Part shown: piece after piece, positions 32,984-36,710 of the stretch
Numbering within the stretch: position 1 is the first letter of the stretch
Layout of the letters: each line of letters opens with the position of its first letter
Assembly: GCA_019114305.1 (NCBI GenBank)
Contig: DXFU01000044.1
Span: forward strand, 1-36,710
DNA from: Candidatus Hungatella pullicola
GTDB lineage: Bacteria; Bacillota; Clostridia; Lachnospirales; Lachnospiraceae
DNA: 36,710 nucleotides
Direction of reading: 5' to 3'
Program-made: the position numbers and the translations under genes
The notes under the pieces: model-generated
Told to the model about the DNA's origin: nothing
Seen by the model: only the letters and a program-made list of their open reading frames with translations
Database searches by the model: none

Positions 32984-33361
32984 CTAACTTTTTTGGTATT
33001 GATCTGCATAGTCCTGGTTTCCTATGGCTTTCATTACAATTTTATACTCTTCTCCATTTTCCCACTGCTGGGAAAAGGATTCCAAATAGTCCATAACCGG
33101 ATGGTCTATATTTTTTCTCAATTCCTGCCAGTTAATGTCGTCCTCTGAGATGACAAAAAAGTCGCTGGCAGCTGATTAAAATATAATTTCAAAGGTAATC
33201 TTGGTCCCCTCCAATTTACAGGATGCCTGATACTGTTCTATATGTCCTCCCATCTCATTCAGACTTACATCCACACCCTCCAGTTCATCCCCTGTGTGGA
33301 TTTTAAGAGATTCATATTTGCGGGAAGACATCTTTTGATCCGTTTTCTACTGCCGACGCAT
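32984..33361 (-). pseudogene. Short gene interrupted by in-frame stop codons
   Basis: The frame from ATG 33331 reads MSSRKYESLKIHTGDELEGV to a TAA at 33176-33178, then continues SAASDFFVISEDDINW through QWENGEEYKIVMKAIG to a TAG at 32984-32986. No frameshift is needed, only one nonsense codon, in about 116 codons. Upstream, AAGGAGG and ATG (33361) are followed by another in-frame TAG after four codons. Either the gene is a pseudogene with two nonsense mutations, or the second ATG is used and the gene has one. I do not recognise the family. The flavodoxin-like gene lies 42 bases upstream. Confidence 0.6.
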
Positions 33362-33403
33362 AATCCTCCTTTTTACGCCTTTGGACTTCTTGGGGAACAA
33401 AGA

Positions 33404-33949
33404 TCAACGGCTAAAAATCAGGATCTGTCTGATTGCCTCAAGAATTGGATTTAATGAATGGTAATCAACAAAATTAACTTTTTGATTAAATGTTTCTATC
33501 ATTGCCCTTACTTCAGCTGTTTTTTTATTTTCCGGAAGATGCTTCGCTTTTGTATATAGAAGCTTCATCATTGTCCTATGCTTAAAATTTAATTTCTCAT
33601 AGTCTATACCGCCTCTTAAATGAAAAACAGCGGCGCTATTCAAAATTTCTTCCGGTATTTGTCTGGAGATGGATTTTTTTATATTGTCTGTATTTTCTTT
33701 GTCACACACATCCGCTAACCCAACAGTAACAATAACAATTTTTGTATCTTTCTGCAGCGCCTTCACCGTTTTCTTTAACCCTTTGACGCCGCCTGCATAC
33801 AGTCCACCCAAATGTATGATCAGCCCATAATCTCCTAAATCCTTTACATCTTCACAGCTTATCACAGGCAGTCCCGCTATTTCCCCCAATTTTTCAGCAT
33901 AACGTTTTGTTGTTCCATACTGACTGCCATATACAATTAAACCTTTCAT
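33404..33949 (-). CDS. Flavodoxin-domain protein
   Basis: A 181-residue protein beginning MKGLIVYGSQYGTTKRYAEKLGE, with the flavodoxin FMN-phosphate loop (SQYGTTKRYA). The second FMN loop could be in IIHLGGLYAGGVKGLKK. The C-terminal half (EEILNSAAVFHLRGGIDYEKLNFKHRTMMKLL) resembles the flavodoxin-fold group related to HemG and Flavodoxin_5. It should bind FMN and act in electron transfer. ATG 33949 is chosen because GGGAG lies six bases upstream. It is just downstream of the SHOCT gene; I infer an accessory redox role. Confidence 0.82.
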   Translation of the reverse strand: MKGLIVYGSQYGTTKRYAEKLGEIAGLPVISCEDVKDLGDYGLIIHLGGLYAGGVKGLKKTVKALQKDTKIVIVTVGLADVCDKENTDNIKKSISRQIPEEILNSAAVFHLRGGIDYEKLNFKHRTMMKLLYTKAKHLPENKKTAEVRAMIETFNQKVNFVDYHSLNPILEAIRQILIFSR

Positions 33950-34006
33950 ATATACTCCCAAACTTTTTTTCATTAGGGCGGATCTAATATGCCGCCTATG
34001 CTCCCA

Positions 34007-34420
34007 TCAAATTTTTTTAAGAAGCTCTTTTCGTTTCTCCTCATACTCTTCTCTGGTTATTGTACCTTCCTGATAAAGCTCCTCTGCTGCCTTCAGACGC
34101 AGCTGTATATCTTTCTTAAGTTCAGAAACATTGGCGTGCTGGTCCAGATGTGCTGTACCCTTTCCGATTAGAGACTGACCTTCCTGTATAGGCCTGCTGC
34201 TTTCATCTATAAGAATTTCATGAGTACTGATACCCTTGTCAGAAAATGCGTTCATTCCATTGGAAACTATAATAATAACTGCCACAATGGTCCAGAATAT
34301 GCCAAACAGCCCTGCTGACGGAATAGCTACCAATATACCGATCAGGCAAAATACGATCCCCACAAAGAATCCAATAAGCGACTGTGTCTTTCCCGGTTTT
34401 ATTTTTATTTTCTTTGCCAT
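34007..34420 (-). CDS. Membrane protein with C-terminal SHOCT domain
   Basis: A 137-residue protein. Two hydrophobic helices (about residues 14-32 and 36-54) follow a basic N-terminus (MAKKIKIKPGK). The C-terminal ELKKDIQLRLKAAEELYQEGTITREEYEEKRKELLKK is a SHOCT domain, a short helical motif found at protein ends, which may aid oligomerisation. The function is unknown. A GGGGGGAG site precedes the ATG. The flavodoxin-like gene follows. Confidence 0.82.
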   Translation of the reverse strand: MAKKIKIKPGKTQSLIGFFVGIVFCLIGILVAIPSAGLFGIFWTIVAVIIIVSNGMNAFSDKGISTHEILIDESSRPIQEGQSLIGKGTAHLDQHANVSELKKDIQLRLKAAEELYQEGTITREEYEEKRKELLKKI

Positions 34421-34475
34421 TTTACACTCCCCCCTATTTGCTTTATGAAATCCACTATCTGTTTATTGCAGCCAG

Positions 34476-35189
34476 TCAAACTCCAGAATCTTCTTGGATA
34501 AATGGAATAAATTCCAGGCGGCTATAGGTGTATTTCCCACGGATCTCTGCTCCCTTTTCTTCGCTGATGGCAATTGCCTTTTCCAAATCACATTCCGGCC
34601 CGGCACAATAGAACCAGGGATTTTCCTGGTCTTTTTCTTCATTATAAATCACTGCTTCCTGTAAAATGAGTTTCTCCCCATCAAAGGAAAAATAAGTCCA
34701 GGAAGAATCTGCCGCTCCATTGGATCCCTCATTGGCAATCCTCCCATTTTCACAAAGGTAGTAACGATTTCTCTCCCAGCCATTCAGCACATGGATCAGC
34801 TTCCCTTCCCAAACAGTATAAATATCATAGACAACACTATGCTGACTGTCGCCTGGTTCCGTTCCGCTGCAGCCTATAAGCAGTTCATCGGTGCCGTCTC
34901 CATTAAGATCTCTCACCAAATACCCCGGCTCCTCAGCATTTCCAGATCTTTTTATAGCTGAGGAAAATCCGTATTCTGCCGGAATTTCTTCCTCTTGATC
35001 TAAAATACATTTTCTTGCGGCTTCTATGACGTTCTCATAATTCCATTCAGAGGCTTCTTCAGATACTTCCATTCTGCTCCCCCCTCTCTGGAAATTTATT
35101 TTTGCTCCGCAACCGCTGAGACATACTGCAGCCAAAAAGCCTATTGCTATTTTCAGAAGATTACAAAGATGTTTCATCTTTCTATCCAT
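34476..35189 (-). CDS. Lipoprotein with acidic repeat-like domain
   Basis: Starting at ATG 35189, MDRKMKHLCNLLKIAIGFLAAVCLSGC gives a signal peptide and lipobox LSGC. The product is 238 residues. A DLNGDGTDELLIGC segment near residue 92 looks like an FG-GAP/EF-hand-like calcium loop (Asp, Asn, Asp, Asp), often seen in secreted Firmicutes lipoproteins. The rest is a mixed strand domain ending SRLEFIPFIQEDSGV. The start is not fixed: an inner ATG (MKHLCN) four codons later is possible. AGGAG is 12 bases from the chosen start. The function is unknown. Confidence 0.75.
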   Translation of the reverse strand: MDRKMKHLCNLLKIAIGFLAAVCLSGCGAKINFQRGGSRMEVSEEASEWNYENVIEAARKCILDQEEEIPAEYGFSSAIKRSGNAEEPGYLVRDLNGDGTDELLIGCSGTEPGDSQHSVVYDIYTVWEGKLIHVLNGWERNRYYLCENGRIANEGSNGAADSSWTYFSFDGEKLILQEAVIYNEEKDQENPWFYCAGPECDLEKAIAISEEKGAEIRGKYTYSRLEFIPFIQEDSGV

Positions 35190-35422
35190 ACCTTTCTTTG
35201 TCTCCTGCCCTCCTGAGCCCACATCAGGTGCCCCCAACTCTTTTTATCTGCCATCTTACTTAAAATATATCACATTTCCACTTTGCAGGTGTTACTTATG
35301 TCTTACCTTTTCCTTAAAAACAGGAAATGACAACCATAGAACGCTATTGTGTCAGGCGGCTTCAAAAAAAGAGATAGGATCAGCCATGATGTCACTTCTG
35401 ATCATACCTCCTTTTCTCCTTC

Positions 35423-35830
35423 TCAATATTTCTTCGCCATTATCCTGAACATCACCGCATAAAGAAAAACCAGCAGACATATGGACATACCTGCAAGCAC
35501 TCCCTGCTCCCGGTTGCCAGTCAGCATCCAGATAATACAAATCACCGCGGCAATCATCAGATATATGCTGAAAGCAGCTTCCTTAGCCTTCATAGAGATA
35601 AATGCGTATCTCTCATCTTTGGCCGCGGTCTCTATCCTTTTTTTATATTCGGGATTTGACTGCATGCGAAACGCTCTGAACAGCTGCACCACGCCCACAG
35701 CAAGGATTCCCGAACCCATTCCTGCCAATACTCCAGCGTCATCTGCAATTCCAATAAATGCCAGTATTTCTAAAATAGCCCCTACCACTATCTCAGCAAT
35801 GGAAATCTTAAAAAACTTATTATCCTTCAT
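35423..35830 (-). CDS. Small four-helix membrane protein
   Basis: A 135-residue protein with four probable helices (about residues 8-30, 33-55, 82-102, 108-132). A loop rich in charged residues (NPEYKKRIETAAKDERYAFI) lies between helices two and three. The KDERYAFI motif occurs in DUF2178/DUF3796-like membrane proteins paired with XRE regulators. ATG 35830 is chosen because GAGGAGG lies upstream. It overlaps the XRE gene by 11 bases, so both are translated together. The function is unknown. Confidence 0.78.
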   Translation of the reverse strand: MKDNKFFKISIAEIVVGAILEILAFIGIADDAGVLAGMGSGILAVGVVQLFRAFRMQSNPEYKKRIETAAKDERYAFISMKAKEAAFSIYLMIAAVICIIWMLTGNREQGVLAGMSICLLVFLYAVMFRIMAKKY

Positions 35831-36029
35831 CTTTTTCCTCCTCATAGATAAAAATGTCCTCAACCTTCATTTCAAAATATCTTGCAAGCTTGATTGCAAG
35901 TATGACCGAAGGATTGTATCTGCCATTTTCAAGAGAACTTATAGTCTGTCTGGAAACCCCCATCGCTTCTGCAAGTTCTTCCTGTCTCAGCCCTCTCTGC
36001 TTCCTTATTTCCTCAAGTCTGTTTTTCAC
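35820..36029 (-). CDS. XRE-family transcriptional regulator (Cro/CI-type HTH)
   Basis: A 69-residue single-domain regulator: MKNRLEEIRKQRGLRQEELAEAMGVSRQTISSLENGRYNPS, with the helix-turn-helix at about residues 14-34. The start is GTG 36029, with an AAGGAGGG site six bases upstream. It overlaps the membrane protein gene by 11 bases. Upstream lie a promoter and two similar palindromes, most likely its own operators, implying autoregulation. The ligand or signal is unknown. Confidence 0.92.
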   Translation of the reverse strand: MKNRLEEIRKQRGLRQEELAEAMGVSRQTISSLENGRYNPSVILAIKLARYFEMKVEDIFIYEEEKDEG

Positions 36030-36096
36030 TTTTCCCTCCTTATTAACATCTAGTATGTTGTTCCAGTCATCTGTCTTATGGATAAGTTCAGAACCA

Positions 36097-36162
36097 ACGT
36101 AAAGTTTACTTTACGTATTTTATTATACTACATCCTGGAAATATGTCAAGTATACTTTACAT
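36097..36162 (-). promoter_or_regulatory. XRE promoter with two palindromic operators
   Basis: On the complement, TTGACA (36144-36149) and TATAAT (36122-36127) are 16 bases apart. ACGTAAAGTAAACTTTACGT (36097-36116) is two perfect 9-base arms with a two-base spacer, and ATGTAAAGTATACTTGACAT (36143-36162) is the same with one mismatch. The second covers the -35 and the first lies beyond the -10. Centres are 46 bases apart, so cooperative repression is plausible. Confidence 0.75.
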
Positions 36163-36218
36163 ATGAATTAGCTGATTTAGAACATGCAAAGACTAACAAT
36201 CTGAGGTGCAGCGGTATG

Positions 36219-36311
36219 TTACAGTTGCAACATTGATATTGTCAATATTAGGCTGCCGTGAGGCAGTTTATTAAAGTGTGCCATTATTGGCTGTCCTCTA
36301 CTTTCTTTCAC
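36219..36311 (-). CDS. Possible 30-residue ORF
   Basis: From GTG 36309-36311 the frame reads MKESRGQPIMAHFNKLPHGS and then LILTISMLQL to a TAA at 36219-36221. A GGGAGG site lies six bases upstream. A CTGCC/GGCAG mini-hairpin falls within the frame. The product is not recognised. It lies between the XRE operators and the decayed gene at the right edge. The good ribosome binding site is the main support; it may be a fragment of a lost gene. Confidence 0.3.
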   Translation of the reverse strand: MKESRGQPIMAHFNKLPHGSLILTISMLQL

Positions 36312-36384
36312 AGTAACCCTCCCGTTCCGGCTATGCCCCAAAAACTGACATTTCCTTTACTTTTTTACAGCATCTGTTTATCTA

Positions 36385-36710
36385 TCACGTATCCATCTCA
36401 CAAAAATACAACCGTTCCGCATCGGTATCATAAATACCCAAGGTAAAGTTGAAAGACGATCTGTGCAGGATATCCGCCCCCGCTGCTATGCCTTCTTCCG
36501 CCTGCCGGTCAATCAGGCGATAGCTGCCCAGTTCTATATCCGGAATCACAGGCTCTCCTTCTTCATCTGTAAGATATGGATGTTTTTTGTCAAGTACTTT
36601 TCCCTGAAAAAAGCGTCGGAATTCCCTTTTTTCAGCAAGGGATTTTCCCTGCCTTCAGCGGGCATTATGCATCCCTGCGCATGAGGGCGTGCTCCATTCG
36701 GTAGCTTTTC
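36385..36710 (-). pseudogene. Broken gene running off the right edge
   Basis: Reading back from TGA 36385-36387, the frame is LAEKREFRRFFQGKVLDKKHP, then YLTDEEGEPVIPDIELG and a final FTLGIYDTDAERLYFCEMDT, with clear coding character. Further upstream a TGA interrupts this frame near 36655. Another frame reads EKLPNGARPHAQGCIMPAEGRE to the edge, so one frameshift near the A-run about 36640 would join them. No family is recognised. It may be a remnant of an accessory or mobile element gene, or a sequencing error. Confidence 0.45.

Noticed and set aside
33176-33178. TAA as a recoded sense codon
   Set aside because: Other genes in the window end normally at TAA, and the product is not a selenoprotein type. 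Mutation or read error is simpler.

Overview
The window looks like chromosomal DNA of a low-to-medium GC Clostridia member, most probably a Lachnospiraceae gut anaerobe. I infer this from the infC-rpmI-rplT operon behind an L20-type leader, the cmk-ispH-rpsA order, AGGAGG-type ribosome binding sites, lysine and T-box riboswitches, and a CIRCE-like heat-shock site. Most genes lie on the minus strand. I see no tRNA, rRNA, CRISPR array, insertion sequence or intact prophage.

Layout. 1-1550: the edge of an unknown gene behind a LexA-like box, then rplT, rpmI and infC with leader and promoter; infC most likely starts at AUU. 1600-4140: a small lipoprotein, then dapB and dapA behind a lysine riboswitch whose promoter overlaps the end of a corrinoid adenosyltransferase gene. 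4121-6810: that gene, a two-OB-fold SSB-like protein, and a decayed module of an internally deleted PadR regulator and a frameshifted FtsW/RodA-like gene. 7070-8620: an Hsp20 gene with widely spaced CIRCE-like half-sites around its promoter, and a zinc-ribbon membrane protein. 8750-12940: two tandem M42 aminopeptidases, an NSS-family transporter and a Nudix hydrolase. 13070-15840 (plus strand): an iron alcohol dehydrogenase, then a T-box (my reading of the specifier is AUC, Ile) controlling a BASS-family transporter.

15979-21557: a sugar cluster transcribed as FGGY kinase, transaldolase-like aldolase, DUF4867 protein, fucose-isomerase-like enzyme, then, after a 100-nt nested palindrome, an aldose-1-epimerase-like gene. 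Together these could epimerise, isomerise, phosphorylate and process a pentose or 6-deoxyhexose; the substrate and the role of DUF4867 are unknown. 21776-24445: cmk, ispH and rpsA, tightly overlapping. 24666-27256: three Thr/Glu-rich lipoproteins interleaved with a GNAT acetyltransferase that has a long structured leader. 27371-32676: a J-domain protein, a CoA-disulfide-reductase/rhodanese fusion, another GNAT and an IlvD/Edd dehydratase that resembles sugar-acid dehydratases.

32984-36710: small accessory genes: an ORF broken by in-frame stops, a flavodoxin-like protein, a SHOCT protein, another lipoprotein, an XRE regulator/membrane protein pair with two palindromic operators around its promoter, and a decayed gene running off the right edge. 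The best leads for new biology are the DUF4867 sugar cluster, the T-box-controlled BASS transporter, the GNAT leader RNA, the split CIRCE site and the 100-nt palindrome. Start codons were chosen from ribosome binding sites and family alignment by eye; no database search was run.
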